DNA of 64,000 nucleotides, from contig JAMWET010001671.1 of assembly GCA_024036415.1 (NCBI GenBank), positions 1 to 64,000 on the forward strand, given 5' to 3'. A program made the translations under genes and the position numbers. Under the pieces are notes generated by a model. It did no database searches, was not told where the DNA came from, and saw nothing but the letters and a program-made list of their open reading frames with translations. This DNA is from Prochilodus magdalenae. Lineage: Eukaryota; Chordata; Actinopteri; Characiformes; Prochilodontidae. Below, piece by piece: positions 1 to 12,300 of the stretch (within the stretch, counting starts at the first letter, position 1; each line of letters starts with the position of its first letter).

Positions 1-334
1 TAGCAACTACCTGGGACAGCACGGGAGTGGCCTATCAGCACCTTAACGATCATCAAGCACACCTTGGTGTAGTCCACAACACGCCCTTTCTAAACAAACC
101 TATGTCCATCTTTTAGACAGGCGCTTAACACAACCTGAGTATGTTTATTTATTTACAAGAAAGATTTATAGCTCCACTGAATAAACGATGGGAGGCAATA
201 TGGGCGAAACGCAGACAACAATTAGCGACTAAGAAAACAGCCAGGGGAAAAACCTGAGACCAAGTAAGATCAGCAGCAGGGCCTAGTCTAAATTTACAAA
301 AGTAAATAGAGTAGAGACCCCCAGGGTAAACACT
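1..334. other. Unique non-coding sequence, nothing recognised
   Basis: No repeat unit, ORF of note or RNA gene seen. Confidence 0.6.
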
Positions 335-955
335 GGAGTAACAGTACGGAAGTATGTCCCTTCCGATATACTTAAGTATGGAGAGTAACAGTACTAAAGT
401 ATGTACCTTCAGATGTACTTAAATATGGAGAGTACCGGTACTAAAGTATGTATCTTCAGATGTACTTAAGTATGGAGAGTACCAGTACTAAAGTATGTAC
501 CTTCAGATGTACTTAAGTATGGAGAGTACCGGTACTAAAGTATGTACCTTCAGATGTACTTAAGTATGGAGAGTACCAGTACTAAAGTATGTATCTTCAG
601 ATGTACTTAAGTATGGAGAGTACCAGTACTAAGGTATGTACCTTCAGATGTACTTAAGTATGGAGAGTAACAGTACTAAAGTATGTCCCTTCAGATGTAC
701 TTAAGTATGGAGAGTAACAGTACTAAAGTATGTCCCTTCAGATGTACTTAAGTATGGAGAGTAACAGTACTAAAGTATGTCCCTTCAGATGTACTTAAGT
801 ATGGAGAGTACCAGTACTAAAGTATGTACCTTCAGATGTACTTAAGTATGGAGAGTACCAGTACTGAGGTATGTATCTTCAGATGTACTTAAGTATGGAG
901 AGTACCAGTACTAAAGTATGTACCTTCAGATGTACTGAAGTATGGAGAGTAACAG
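335..955 (+). repeat. 47-bp minisatellite, about 13 copies
   Basis: Unit core CAGTACTAAAGTATGTACC followed by TTCAGATGTACTTAAGTATGG; successive TATGGAG motifs recur every 47 bp. Variation is mostly point changes (ACC/TCC/ATC, CAGTA/CGGTA). Many units carry the short palindromes CAGTACTA-like and GTACTTAAGTA. Confidence 0.95.
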
Positions 956-1865
956 GAGCATGGTTTATTACGGCTCTAATGTTCTATTATCATTTCTGGA
1001 ACAGGACTCTTCATCAGCTCAGTGTAGGTGAAGAGACTCTAGTGTCTCTCAGTCCACCAGTCTTTAATAGAAGCTCATTCATTAGTCTGACACTGACGTC
1101 TATTCAAATGATCATCAGCACAGAACACTGGAGGAGTACCGGTTCTATTAGCTAGAACCAAGCTCTGTCCAACAGGTCAAAACAAAGTGACCACTGTGCC
1201 CTGATTGGTGGACGGCCTAACGCGGTACACTTACCGAGTCACCATACGCCGACAAGCGCACACCAAGACGCTACACGTACTGAGCTTGGTGGCCTAAGAA
1301 GAGCTTTACAGGTGCAGCAACCCCACACCTGTGAGTTCCTCTGTCAGCGATCGAGTCGGACTATCTACACTATGGTGTATCGTTTTCATCTCTTCTTGTT
1401 TTCTCTTGAGGACTCCGCAGTGCCGTTCTGCGCTACACTCCTGCTACAGCCACTTGTTTTTTCATTTCTGCTTCCATCGATCTTCCGCATCTCCTCCCCA
1501 AATCTCTGAGATCTCTCGGGTTATAAGAGCCGTGTGATGTGCGGGGTGTTTATTGGCGATGGCTGTTCCATCTTTGGCACTGCAGTACAATCGACAGAGC
1601 GAAGAGCGCAGTCATCCGGCTGGCTGAAGAGGGAGCAGTATTTAGCTTTGGAAAAGGGAATCGGGATAGAGCTAGACCTCAAACAGGGGCCGGAAAAAAC
1701 AACGACGCTGAGGTCATATTCTCTCCAGCATGGCTGCGCTTCCTCGGGCTACTCGGAATTCTCAAAAAGGTCCCCCAGGCACTGTCCGACAACGTTAGCC
1801 GAACAGGAGCCATGTCCAAAACATGAGCTGTGTCCACACCAGTATTTAAAAGATCAGATGAACCA
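956..1865. other. Non-coding, no recognised gene
   Basis: Short open frames occur on both strands but show no familiar domain, splice context or repeat family. Confidence 0.5.
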
Positions 1866-2338
1866 CCGCCCACCCTGCGCGGCCCAATGCGGGACCGCCA
1901 CCCACCCTGCGCGACCCGATATGGGCCTGCCGCTCACCCTGCGCGACCCGATGTGGGCCTGCCGCCCAACACTGTGCGACCCGATGCGGGACTGCCGCCC
2001 AACACTGTGCGACCCGATGCGGGACTGCCGCCCAACACTGCGCGACCCGATGCGGGACTGCCGCCCAACACTGCGCGACCCGATACGGGACTGCCACCCA
2101 ACACTGCGCGACCCGATACGGGACTGCTGCCCAAAACTGAGCGACCCGATACGGGACGACCCGATGCGGGACTACGGGACCTGCCCAACACTGAGTGCGA
2201 CCCGCCCAAAACTGACGGGACGGGACTGCCACCCAACACTGCGCGACCCGATACGGGACTGCCGCCCAAAACTGAGCGACCCGATGCGGGACCGCCGCCC
2301 ATCCTATACGGCCCGATGCGGGACCGCCGCCCATCCTG
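1866..2338 (+). repeat. 33-bp GC-rich minisatellite, about 14 copies
   Basis: Unit core CTGCGCGACCCGATGCGGGA then CTGCCGCCCAACA, 33 bp. Several CpGs per unit make the array CpG-island-like. As 33 is divisible by three and the units lack stops, frames stay open on both strands (up to 312 codons from 1534). These frames are repeat artefacts: the translated peptide is only the 11-residue unit repeated. Confidence 0.95.
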
Positions 2339-3462
2339 TCTTAGCTTCACTACACTCTTTGGAGAGACCAAAATCAACTGTGTTATTTTGGGACCACTGG
2401 AAGCTCGTCTTCCTCATCCCAGACCCAGAGATGTGTGACGGTCCCAACTACAGACACTCACCCCGTCCCTGACCAGAGGGCGTCGGTGTGAGTTTTCCGT
2501 GAACAGCTGAACGGAAAGGGCAAAATCTCCATAAGCTGGAGTGGAATTACTGCGCAGGCTAATGCATCTGTAACAGCTGAAGGCATACGTGCACATTAGC
2601 ACGTAATGGCCAATTCCGAGAAATGCAGAACCTTAATCTTCGCAGAGGTGTGAACGATAGCGCCTCTGCTGATAGCGTGTTGGGTGGGGGAGGGGTAATT
2701 GGACCATGATGATTTTGGTCTCGGGATATGAATTATTAAAAAAACATCCCATTTCTTGCACTTGTTCCGTACTTTGCGCCGTCCGTAGCTACTCCGTCTT
2801 ACTTTTCAATTAGTTTAAGTGGTCACTGAGAGGAGGAATGAAAAAAAGAAAAAAGAAAAAAAAAAGAGCATTCATTTTGCGCCGCCCGGCTCTGCGGAGT
2901 CTATGAATCTTCCCTGACAGCGAGCGAGTCAGCTTTTCAGCACTCGGGCCTGAAAGCAGGCCGTACGCATTACCAAGAGACTGGTGGGAGAGTGCGGAAA
3001 CAGCCAGAACCCATACATAACCGCCCCAAGCGGAGCACGTCGGGGGCAGGACTCTAAGGGAGGCTAATTTCGCTATCCGCCGCTATGAGGCAATCGGCTG
3101 CCCTTTCAGTTACTTACAAATGGCTTGTAATTCACTGTAAGAGTGGCAGAGGGATCAGCAGTCGTCTGGGGGATTACAGCACGGCGACTGTAGAGAACAG
3201 ATGGGGGGACGGTGGAGAAAGAGACATGTGTCTAAAGAAGAAGGGTGGAGGAACTCGGCCGCTGACGCGAGCTGCGAAAGGCTCATTAGCCACCAATCGT
3301 AAACATCATTACAGATCCCACCTGCTTTCCAAAGGACGGCCTAGGATCCCGCCAAGAAGCCCAAACAGGTTCGTTCTACTACTCCACAGAATTCACCTCC
3401 TCTACTATACACACCCGTCAGCCTCAGCACCAACACCACCTCCATGCATCCACACTCACTGT
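2339..3462. other. Non-coding; A-rich tract near 2838-2870
   Basis: Apart from an A/G-rich tract and a 134-codon open frame from 3085 with no recognised domain, nothing is identified. Confidence 0.5.
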
Positions 3463-4102
3463 CCACTGACCATACAGGACACTCTGTAGGTGTACAGGTC
3501 CAGACTGTAGTCCATCTGTTTCTCTGTAGACTGTATTACCCTGCTCTTCAATGGTCAGGACCCCCACAGGACCCCCACAGAGCAGGTAGTATGTGGGTGG
3601 TGGGTCATTCTCAGCACTGCACTGACATCAGTCCTACTGGACTGAGAATCGTCCACCAACCAAAACTACCCGGACAACAGCGTCCTGTGGGGCAGCGTCC
3701 TGTGGGGCAGCGTCCTGTGCCCACTGATGAAGGACTAGAGGATGACCAACACTGCACTGTGCAGCAGCAGATAAGCTATCGTCTCTGACTGTCCATCTAC
3801 AAGGTGGAGCAGCAAGGTAGGAGTGTCTAATAGAGTGGACAGTGAGTGGACACAGTGTCTCAACACTCCAGCAGCACTGCTGTGTCTGATCCACTCACAC
3901 CAGCACCACACACACTAACACACCACCACCATGTCAGTGTCACTACAGTGCTGAGAATGATCCACCACCCACATAGTACCTGCTCTGTGGTGGTCCTGTG
4001 GGGGTCCTGACCATTGAAGAACAGGGTAATACAGTACACAGAGAAACAGATGGACTACAGTCTGGGCCTGTACACCTACAGAGTGTCCTGTGTGGTCAGT
4101 GG
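3463..4102. mobile_element. Foldback-type non-autonomous DNA element, copy 1
   Basis: Two inverted arms of equal length, 3463-3619 and 3946-4102 (157 bp each, few mismatches), flank a centre with three copies of a 15-bp CAGCGTCCTGTGGGG-type unit (3680-3720) and the motif GATGAAGGACTAGAGGATGA. Related interspersed repeats are widespread in teleosts as I recall them; I do not assign a superfamily. No protein is encoded. A related copy lies at 16060-16570. Confidence 0.8.
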
Positions 4103-5159
4103 AGATGATGGAGTGGGCACAGTCTGATCCACTCACACCAGCACAACACACAGGTAATTGGTAGTGCTTATTACGGTGTTAAGTACTTTACTGTAACGTG
4201 TTAGTGAGCGTTTAGCATTTCACGGGTTAATTTAATTCCTTCAAAGCTTAAGAAATGTGTTCTTCTGAGTCCAGAACATTGTCCTACTTACTGAAGCCAC
4301 GACCCTGTCTCTTCCCACACACGCTTTCTTTACATTAACACGCTGTGAACGCCGAAGACAACTTCTGGCGGGTGGCTTGCTGGCATCGAAGCCGAGGAGC
4401 AACTTAGGTGGCACTGGCTTGGCGTAAGTTAAGGGAATCCGCCAAAGCCTTGAAGCCCCCGACCAGACGAGAAGTCCGCTCTGAAGCGGAGGAAGCGGCT
4501 CCCCGAATCTTCCGTTTCCATTTAATGATGTGCAGGGGTCTCTGGCGGCTGGGCTAAATTGGAGGGTGCGCTTATGAAGCCGCGCTAGGAGCCGCGTTTG
4601 TTGTCTTGCCAGAACACCAGCAGAAGTGAGCGGATCCCCCCAGGGCAGCTGCCTGCTAAGTAAATACATTAATAATAGATCATTCATTCAAATATTACAT
4701 GAATATTTACAGGGGGCTTAGCCACGTCTTATCCGATGAATGCAAAAGCAGGGGACGTGACATGGGAGCAGACGAGTGGCAGCGTTCGGAACTCAAAGTA
4801 GCCAAACTGCAAACGGTGTTCTTGGGCCGTCCTTGGGTTCTGTGAACTCGCACTAACTGAAGGTGGAGTGGAGGGCTTAGTCCGCAGCGCTTCGGTATTC
4901 CCATGGAGACTCAGATATTCATTACCGGCTCGTCGTGGAAACTGGAGTACACAGCTCGGCCCAGTGTGGGATATGAAGTAAAGGCCGTTTTGTGATCACT
5001 GGCATCTAGATAAAGTTATTACCACCCAACACACAACGGTAGACTGACTAACATCTACTGCTCTCACATTGTGTGGACAGAGCTGTTAAGACCAGACCGT
5101 GCCGGCTCACCTGACATCTACATTCTCTATTCTCTGATACACACCCATCGTCTACACAC
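4103..5159. other. Non-coding; unrecognised 148-codon open frame on minus strand at 4241-4687
   Basis: The minus-strand frame at 4241-4687 has no domain, signal peptide or splice context I recognise and is probably chance. Confidence 0.45.
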
Positions 5160-5905
5160 CAGCTGCTCCCAGAGGGAGGTGTGGGAGTGCGGGTGTGTTG
5201 GGAAGGAAGATAAAGGTGACCAGGATCAATAACTGATGATAAATTTAGACTGATATGATCAATATTTATTGAGCTACACATACAGAAGTCTGTCTCTCAG
5301 TATGGCGTCGGGCCGCCGTGTTCGCTAACCCAACACGCCAGACGTCTCGGTATGGAGCTGTAGAGGTTCCTAATGGAGTCCTGTGATAATCCATCCCATG
5401 CAGCTTGAACATCCTCACACAGTTCCTGCAGATGGTGCGGTAGGGGTGGAGGTGGAGGGACACCAGGGCTTCTGGACGTGTGACTACAGACCGTTCATCT
5501 TGGTGCTGACCACGGTGCCTCCACACACGGATTCGTTGGGCGTCTCCACCAAGACTAAAGCGGGACTCGTCACTGAAGATGACCCGCTGCCATTCTGAGT
5601 CACTCCATGACAGTCTGGTACGACACCACTGCAGTGTTTGGTGACGGTGACGTGGTGTTAAGGACAGTCGTGGTAACGGTCTGTGTGCATGTAGTCCTGC
5701 GTGGTGCAGCCGTCTGCCGATGGTGCTGCACTAACAGGAGGACTCATGGAGGACACCACTGCTCGCTGGAGGTCTGTAATGGTGGTGTTGGGTCAGTCAG
5801 GTACTGAGATACGACCCGCCCTTGCTTACGTCACATCATTAGAATGTCTCACCACGTCACACCTACACACCAACTTTCATTCCCATTGGTTGGCTCCTTC
5901 TGGGT
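5160..5905 (-). mobile_element. Internally deleted Tc1-like transposon, copy A
   Basis: Read on the minus strand, it encodes a Tc1/IS630-type transposase fragment: the VIFSDESRFSL segment with the first catalytic Asp near 5556-5577, followed by RIRVWRHRG. It then jumps directly to the C-terminal SQDSIRNLYSSIPRRL block (5345-5392). The second Asp and the third acidic catalytic residue are missing. The terminus CAGCTGCTCCCAGAGGGAG at 5160 and its counterpart CTCCTTCTGGG near 5895 form terminal inverted repeats. It matches copies B-E at 15.0, 32.9, 40.4 and 60.5 kb, with the same deletion junction. Confidence 0.85.
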
Positions 5906-6797
5906 CAAGGCTTGAGGCCCAGGTGTCCCTAGTGTCCTAGATACAATGCTTCCCAGTCACAGAACAGTTGCAGAAATGTAACGAATGAGGAATTACCTCC
6001 GACATGAAGCGTCCTTAGTCTACATCCGTGCTAGCGCCCTCCGGCTGCTAGCGCTGCGGTTCTGAAGCTGCACTGCTGCTGGTTCAGAGTTTACAATTCA
6101 AATCCAATTACTGCTGCTGTCAGAGGTGACCAATGAAGCGACAAGGTAGAGTTAGCTCTAAGGCGGACTTATAATTAGACGGGCATATTTCTGTTTCCCT
6201 TTCACAGCAGCCATGTTAGGAAAACAGAGCTGCGTCCCGTTCCCAGTAATCAAAGAGAAACATAAAAACAACAACCGCAAAAAACAGGGCATGTGTGCCA
6301 GGCACATGAGTACTTAGCCGGGATTAGCGCCCGCCCCTTAGCATCACTGCTTTAGCAAAACTAATCCCCAGCTTTTACACACGTTCGGAAAAACTCCAAC
6401 CGCACGACCCGGATCCCCGAGACAACAGTGACGGCTTCATTCGGAGAGTTCTCCAACTTTGTACAGTAGACTCACGGGGGATCACGGGGAACACCAGGAA
6501 GCTTGCCAAATGAATGTTGGATCCATCCCTTCATCCTTCATCAGTGCTTAGTCTTTCCGGTTGTGCCCAGGTAAGGATCTGGCCCTTTATTCCGTAAACC
6601 AGGTGCCACAGCTGTGGCGGTTTAGGTGGTCAGTCAGGCTGTCCCCATCTTCCACCATGTCTGTTGAACCACTCCCATACAAAACCTCTAGAGTTGTCCT
6701 ACTGGAACCTGAGAATGCCAATCCTGTGGTTTTCTTGGACATGAAATTCCCAAAAACTCCAAATAAGCTAAAACAGACTTCACTGAGCGGTCGCCGT
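5906..6797. other. Non-coding, no recognised gene
   Basis: Unique-looking sequence. Overlapping open frames on both strands at 6561-6824 carry no recognised domain. Confidence 0.5.
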
Positions 6798-6805
6798 GTT
6801 GGTAA

Positions 6806-8665
6806 TAGGGATGCACCCATCTAATATTAAGATCGGATTGTTTCTGTTATTTGGATCGGATATCGCTTCTGTTATTAGGATTGGATATCGCTTCTGATAT
6901 TAGGATTGGATATCGCTTCTGTTAGTAGCATCGGATATCGTTTCTGATATTAGGATCGGATATCGCTTCTGATATTAGGATCGGATATCGCTTCTGATAT
7001 TAGGATCGGATATCGCTTCTGTTAGTAGCATCGGATACTGTTTCTGTTATTAGGATCGGATACTGTTTCTGTTATTAGGATCGGATATTGTTTCTGATAT
7101 TAGGATCGGATATTGTTTCTGATATTAGGATCAGATATTGTTTCTGATATTAGGATCAGATATTGTTTCTGATATTAGGATCGGATACCGTTTCTGATAT
7201 TAGGATCGGATACCGTTTCTGATATTAGGATCGGATATCGTTTCTGTTATTAGGATCGGATACCGTTTCTGATATTAGGATCGGATACCGTTTCTGTTAT
7301 TAGGATCGGATATCGTTTCTGTTATTAGGATCGGATATCGTTTCTGTTATTAGGATCGGATATCGTTTCTGTTATTAGGATCGGATATCGTTTCTGATAT
7401 TAGGATCGGATATCGTTTCTGTTATTAGGATATCGTTTCTGTTATTAGGATCGGATATCGTTTCTGTTATTAGGATCGGATATCGTTTCTGTTATTAGGA
7501 TCGGATATCGTTTCTGTTATTAGGATCGGATATCGTTTCTGTTATTAGGATCGGATATCGTTTCTGTTATTAGGATCGGATATCGTTTCTGATATTAGGA
7601 TCGGATATCGTTTCTGATATTAGGATCGGATACCGTTTCTGATATTAGGATCGAATATCGTTTCTGTTATTAGGATCGGATATCGTTTCTGATATTAGGA
7701 TCGGATACCGTTTCTGATATTAAGATCGGATATCGTTTCTGTTATTAGGATCGGATATCGTTTCTGATATTAGGATCGGATATCGTTTCTGTTATTAGGA
7801 TCGTATACCGTTTCTGATATTAAGATCGGATATCGTTTCTGTTATTAGGATTGGATATCGTTTCTGATATTAATTAAATCTGATGGATTGGGAATCGGAT
7901 AATTAGGTCGAGCCAATCCCCACTTGAATCCGTTTGGGACGCATGCTATGCCGGCAATGGCATGTTTGTGGGGTGCCTGTATGTGTAACGGGGAAGTGTC
8001 GCACCTCAGTGAGGCTCTAACGGTCTAACGGTCTCAGACCAGCAGCTACGAGTGGAGCTAACAGCTTCCCAACAGAGTGGACTCTCTGTGTCCAGAGTGC
8101 ACAGGGAACAGACGAAGGCCGCCAGGAGAAACAGCTGGGGAGTTCGATGGAGCAAACCAAATCGCTTTCCTCGAACGAAGAGGAGCCTCGCCATGAAACC
8201 CTCAGCAGCGCGAGTGAGCTCTTACAAAGGGGAGGAGCGACTTGCCTCAAAGAGCCTCAAAACCTTCCACCAGCTAGTCACGGGAGACGTGTGCACAACA
8301 TGAACTCAAGACTGAGCAACCAAGGCCCGGCACTCACACACTTAACTAGCATGAGCTGCTGGTGTTAGCGGTTGCCACTTGATTGCCCAATGGTTGCCCT
8401 TTGTCTCCCCCGGGTGGCCGGAGGTGGATCTGCAGGAACCCAAGACCTTACAGAGGACTTGACTCACGAACAGGAACAACAACATGGAGCGAGTCAGAGA
8501 GTCAGCTGTGTGAGTGAGCTTAGTGAAGTAGTGGGTCTGTCCTGGTGCCGTACTGGTGAAGGTCACGGTTTACTCATTCAGAAATGGGATCGGATCCATG
8601 GATGTGCAGAATTCATGTATGGGTGCTGGTATCGGACCCGGAAAAGCTGGATTGGTGCATCCCTA
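6806..8665. mobile_element. hAT-like non-autonomous element containing a minisatellite
   Basis: Ends are TAGGGATGCACC at 6806 and its reverse complement GGTGCATCCCTA ending at 8665. They are flanked by GTTGGTAA (6798-6805) and CTTGGTAA (8666-8673), an 8-bp target duplication matching at 7 of 8 positions. An 8-bp duplication with a YAGGG-type end is the hAT hallmark. The interior holds the 25-bp array at 6830-7875, then about 780 bp with no recognised transposase; open frames at 8006-8570 are unremarkable. Confidence 0.75.
6830..7875 (+). repeat. 25-bp minisatellite, about 42 copies, inside the hAT-like element
   Basis: Unit TCGGATATCGTTTCTGTTAT plus TAGGA, 25 bp. Sub-variants (GATAT/GTTAT, TATCG/TACCG/TACTG/TATTG) occur in runs, so units spread in blocks. 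One truncated unit lies near 7430. The GATATC-type palindrome recurs in most units. Confidence 0.95.
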
Positions 8666-8673
8666 CTTGGTAA

Positions 8674-9184
8674 TGGGCTAACTGTCCGATATTCTATTAT
8701 AACACACTCGATTCTGCAACAGACTTCCTGGGAGTACCTACTGAAGATGCACCGTCGTACCTGTGAGGACACGTTCACCTTGTTTGTATTCTGAGGAGCA
8801 AAAATGCACCTCTGCCGTACCTTAGTCTTTCTGACCGCGCAGATAAACACAGCATGCAACTACAGGGAGCTCACTTAGCCTCCACTTTATCAGACATACT
8901 GGTGGTGTGTTGGGATATCCAGACAGGAGCAGCTCTGCAGCAGGGGTCCTGGAGCTCTACCACCCTGCTGGCTTTATCTCCATGTGAGCTAAAGAAGACC
9001 TTCAGGAGGATCTCAATAGCACAGCCAGCTATGCTGGATCCGAGCTCTCCAGGGTGGGAGACGACCAGGACTGGAGCACCCCTCAGGCTAGCAGATGGCC
9101 AACACAAACTGTGCATCAACCGAGCAGCTACAACCGTCTAACGGTTCCCAACCTGGTCCTGGAGGACCTCAGGGCAGACGTGGG
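8674..9184. other. Non-coding, no recognised gene
   Basis: A CCAACCTGGTCCTGGAGGA segment near 9148 resembles a common fish interspersed-repeat end; otherwise nothing. Confidence 0.45.
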
Positions 9185-9400
9185 CTGGAGGTTAGGGAAC
9201 TAACCTGCTGGTTTGAGTCTCTGAACTGACAGGATACAACCGAAGTGGCCTTGAGCAAAGCGTCTAACCCTTAACTGCTACTGGGCGCCGGGATTTGGGC
9301 TGCCCATTGCTCTGGGCAAGTGTGCTCGCTGCCCCCTAGTGTATATAGGTGTTTCGCTGCATGGATGCGGTAAACATGGAATACACGTCAGTGGTTCCAA
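9185..9400 (+). mobile_element. tRNA-derived SINE-type repeat, decayed
   Basis: A B-box-like GGTTTGAGTCT is followed by CTTGAGCAAAGCGTCTAACC, CTGGGCGCC, GGCTGCCCATTGCTC and the CTCGCTGCCCCCTAGTG tail. This order matches a widespread teleost tRNA-type SINE as I remember it. Substitutions and small indels suggest an old copy. Confidence 0.65.
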
Positions 9401-10554
9401 CTGAGCTCCAACTGTGCACCAGCAGGGTGGAGATACAGGAAAAGGGTTTCTGGTTTGCAGGGAGGCTAATGTGATCAGATGCGTCACTCAGAGAAACATG
9501 TACGACGGTCTTAATCGGATTACTCGTGTTGGCCAATCAGCGAGTGCACGAATCCATCAACCGAACCACTGGACTTCACTGCACAGACAACCCAGCAATC
9601 TGTATCCTCCATCTCCGTCCGACTGCGCCTAGAACAAATCCAAGCCTATTACGGTATTCCCTCTGCCTCTCTGATAAAGGGTATTAGCGGGCTAAATTCA
9701 AGAAGAGAGTGAGAAAAAAAAAGAAAGAAAAAAAAAACTAATTTCTGTGTTTGACGAGGAAAAAAAGGAGAGATTTAAACTTCGCTTGGAAAATACTTCA
9801 TTTTCTCAGCTCCTAATCAAAAACGCTGCAGTGCACAAAGGAAGCCAGAGCGAGCCGAGAAGCTCATTTGCTGAGGAATGTTGCTCCAAACGGCGCTGGG
9901 TCAGGAAGCTCTCAAAACCGCACACGCCAAACGAAAGCTCTCGGGAGAGCAGCCCACAATCAGCAGTCCAGATTGGATGCCACGTAGGAAAACAGTCCGG
10001 CTCGAAACTTGAACCAGTGCACAACTCTCCGATATTAATTTGCGCTATGATTAACTTCTGACGAGACGGACTTTGATGTGCATGACCTTTTGTTTACTGC
10101 GGACCTGGCGTTCTGTATTAGATGGCTCGGTATCGATCCGCCGCAGGTATTTGTGTATCAAGTGGAGATTAATGAAGGTTTAATCTCAAATTAAATCTAC
10201 CTCGGGAGCTCAAATAATTCATGATTACGAAAAGAGATCGATTTTTTTTTTCTACTGCCGTCAATGTAATAAAATCATAATGAGTTATTAGCTTGTCTAA
10301 AAGGAAAATCTATACGGCAGAGCTCGATGGAAAGAAGACCTGAAACATTTCCCAGTTTAACCCGAAGCATCCATTCCAGCTGTGTCATTCCGAACACAGT
10401 TCCTTCAGCTAGCAAGGGGATTCTGCGGATCACGGTACAGTCAATTAGCGGATCAGTCCTAACTACTGGGAAGACCTCATTCCTCCACTACTCTGCGTCA
10501 CACAGGCCTGGGAAGCCTGGGACTGGCAAAGAGGCAGCTGAACACGCTAGCTCA
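9401..10554. other. Non-coding; AT-rich segment 10020-10310
   Basis: An A-rich tract at 9713-9737 and an AT-rich stretch at 10020-10310 with several TAAT/ATTA motifs. The 104-codon open frame at 9747 is A-rich and has no known domain. Confidence 0.45.
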
Positions 10555-11030
10555 GGCAGCCGGCCCAAAAGCCCTTATAGCTCTGGCATAGTGCTGCTCA
10601 TGCATGCAGTTGAAGACCACCGGTCCAGGCAGCTCCACAGCCGCGTTGCAGCATCATCCAAGGAGCCGACCCAGGTAGCTATGTAGCTGCTACGTACTAT
10701 GACTAGAAGGCCTCGTAGCCCAAAAGGCCTCATGGCTCCGCTATAGCACTGGTCATGCATGCAGCTGATCAACACGGGCCCATGTGCACTCCACACAGCC
10801 AGCGACACAGCTGTGATGTAGCATCGCTCCGAAAGTCCAGAACTAGAGACCCCATAACTCTGGTACAGTGCTACAGCTGCAGGCCCAAGTAACCACGTAG
10901 CTCGATACAGCATGACCCAGGGACCAGGTCCAGGAAGCCTCATAGCCACTGTCCAGGCTGCATCATAGGTTCAACGTAGCATCGCTCAAACAGCCGACCC
11001 AGGAAGGCTCGGAGCCACAGGTGGAAAACC
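10555..11030 (+). repeat. Degenerate ~130-155-bp tandem repeat, about 3 copies
   Basis: CCCAAAAGSCC...CTCATGCATGCAG recurs near 10564 and 10719 with a weaker copy near 10850. GTAGCATCGCTC/GCAGCATCATCC with CCGACCCAGG also recurs near 10650, 10820 and 10975. Divergence is high. Confidence 0.5.
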
Positions 11031-12144
11031 TCTCAGCCACTCTTTCAGGGGATGCAACGGCAAAGGCGCCAGCAGGTCATGATTACATGTCCAGTTCCTA
11101 ATTACAGACCCGGAAAACAAACCAGCCACCTGCAAACCGGGCTTTCAGCGCAAACTCCAGACGCATGGCAGAGCTTGTTGCTTTGTGTTCCATTTGGGCT
11201 TTATGATGAAACCGAGGCTCGGTCCAAACCCACCGTATCAATGAACAGCATCTATAAAGCCACGTCATTCAGGTCAAGCAGCTACAGGGACTTCACAGGT
11301 AAGTGCTCTACCTAGTTCAGCTCGTTAAGGACCTTCAAGAGTAAAACTGTCTCGAGATTAATCAACACTGGCAGAAAGAATCAGGACTCCGGTGGCAAGG
11401 CTTTTAATTCTACTCCACCATTTTAATGAGCAGCTAACCAAACGATCCGTTAACGTTCAGCTCTTAATTCTCCTGCTTGGGGGGAATTCCAGGCTGTGGT
11501 GTTGGCTCAGCTCCTGTTCTGTCAGGCACTTCTCTCGCTCTGGAGCTTTAGCATTGGAAAGCGAAGTCTGCGTTCGGAATCGCTTGCTATTGCAGGAACA
11601 GTGCACTACATAGTGCATCAGCCATATTCCCAACGATACAAGTTATTCCCTATCCCTGTTATTATTATACACAACCAATTACCCATAATGCAAATACAGA
11701 CGATGTATCCCAGAATTTCCAGTGTATACCACAATGCAGCACGGGGGTCTCTTACTACCAACAAAGCAGAAGAAGCTGTTGCATGGCGTCGGATGTATCG
11801 CAGAGCGGCAGGACGTCAGTGAATACCTGAACACCAACATTCTCCTTACATGAAACCTCATCAAGCAACCTCTCCTACAACAAACAGCCGACTACCATGC
11901 CTATGTACATCACAGCCCATCAGGAAACCATTACACTTCAACTGAACTGAATTCATTTTAACTATCCCAAAGTGGCAGCCCACACGGGGCACCCGGAAAC
12001 CCTAGACAGATAATCACCAAGATCAGAAGTACCTAGAGTCACCAACAACAATCCCACCGGTACAGTGATCAGCCAGTAAACACTTCCACATGACCAGGTT
12101 TGTTTATTTCGAGCTTACACCGTGTAAACAGCTTAATCAGTAAC
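11031..12144. other. Non-coding; possible interspersed-repeat relic near 11600-11700
   Basis: GTGCACTACATAGTGCA near 11601 is palindromic and resembles ends of a common fish repeat, but I cannot delimit an element. Confidence 0.35.
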
Positions 12145-12300
12145 CTAGCGTTTCCCAGGCCTGGTCCTGGAGCCACCTTGCCCTGCTCCCAGCACAGCTG
12201 ACTTAACAGATCAGCTCATTAACAAGTGTGTGCGGGTGTGACGAAGCAGGGAATCCACAGGCAGGGTGCCGAGCGGGATCGGGGTTAGAACCAGAGGCTT
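12145..12300. mobile_element. Short interspersed repeat with inverted ends (fragment)
   Basis: CCCAGGCCTGGTCCTGGAG near 12155 followed by CTCATTAACAAGTGTGTG near 12213 matches the layout of a widespread fish non-autonomous repeat as I recall it. The far end is degraded. Confidence 0.4.

Noticed and set aside
335..955. CRISPR array
   Set aside because: Units are head-to-tail with no unique spacers, and the genome is eukaryotic; the same holds for all other arrays here.
1534..2472. 312-codon plus-strand frame as a Pro/Arg-rich protein
   Set aside because: More than half is the 33-bp minisatellite; the complementary strand is open too, as expected from a 3n repeat.
4241..4687. 148-codon minus-strand frame as a gene
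   Set aside because: No recognisable family, signal or splice context; the length is plausible by chance in 64 kb.
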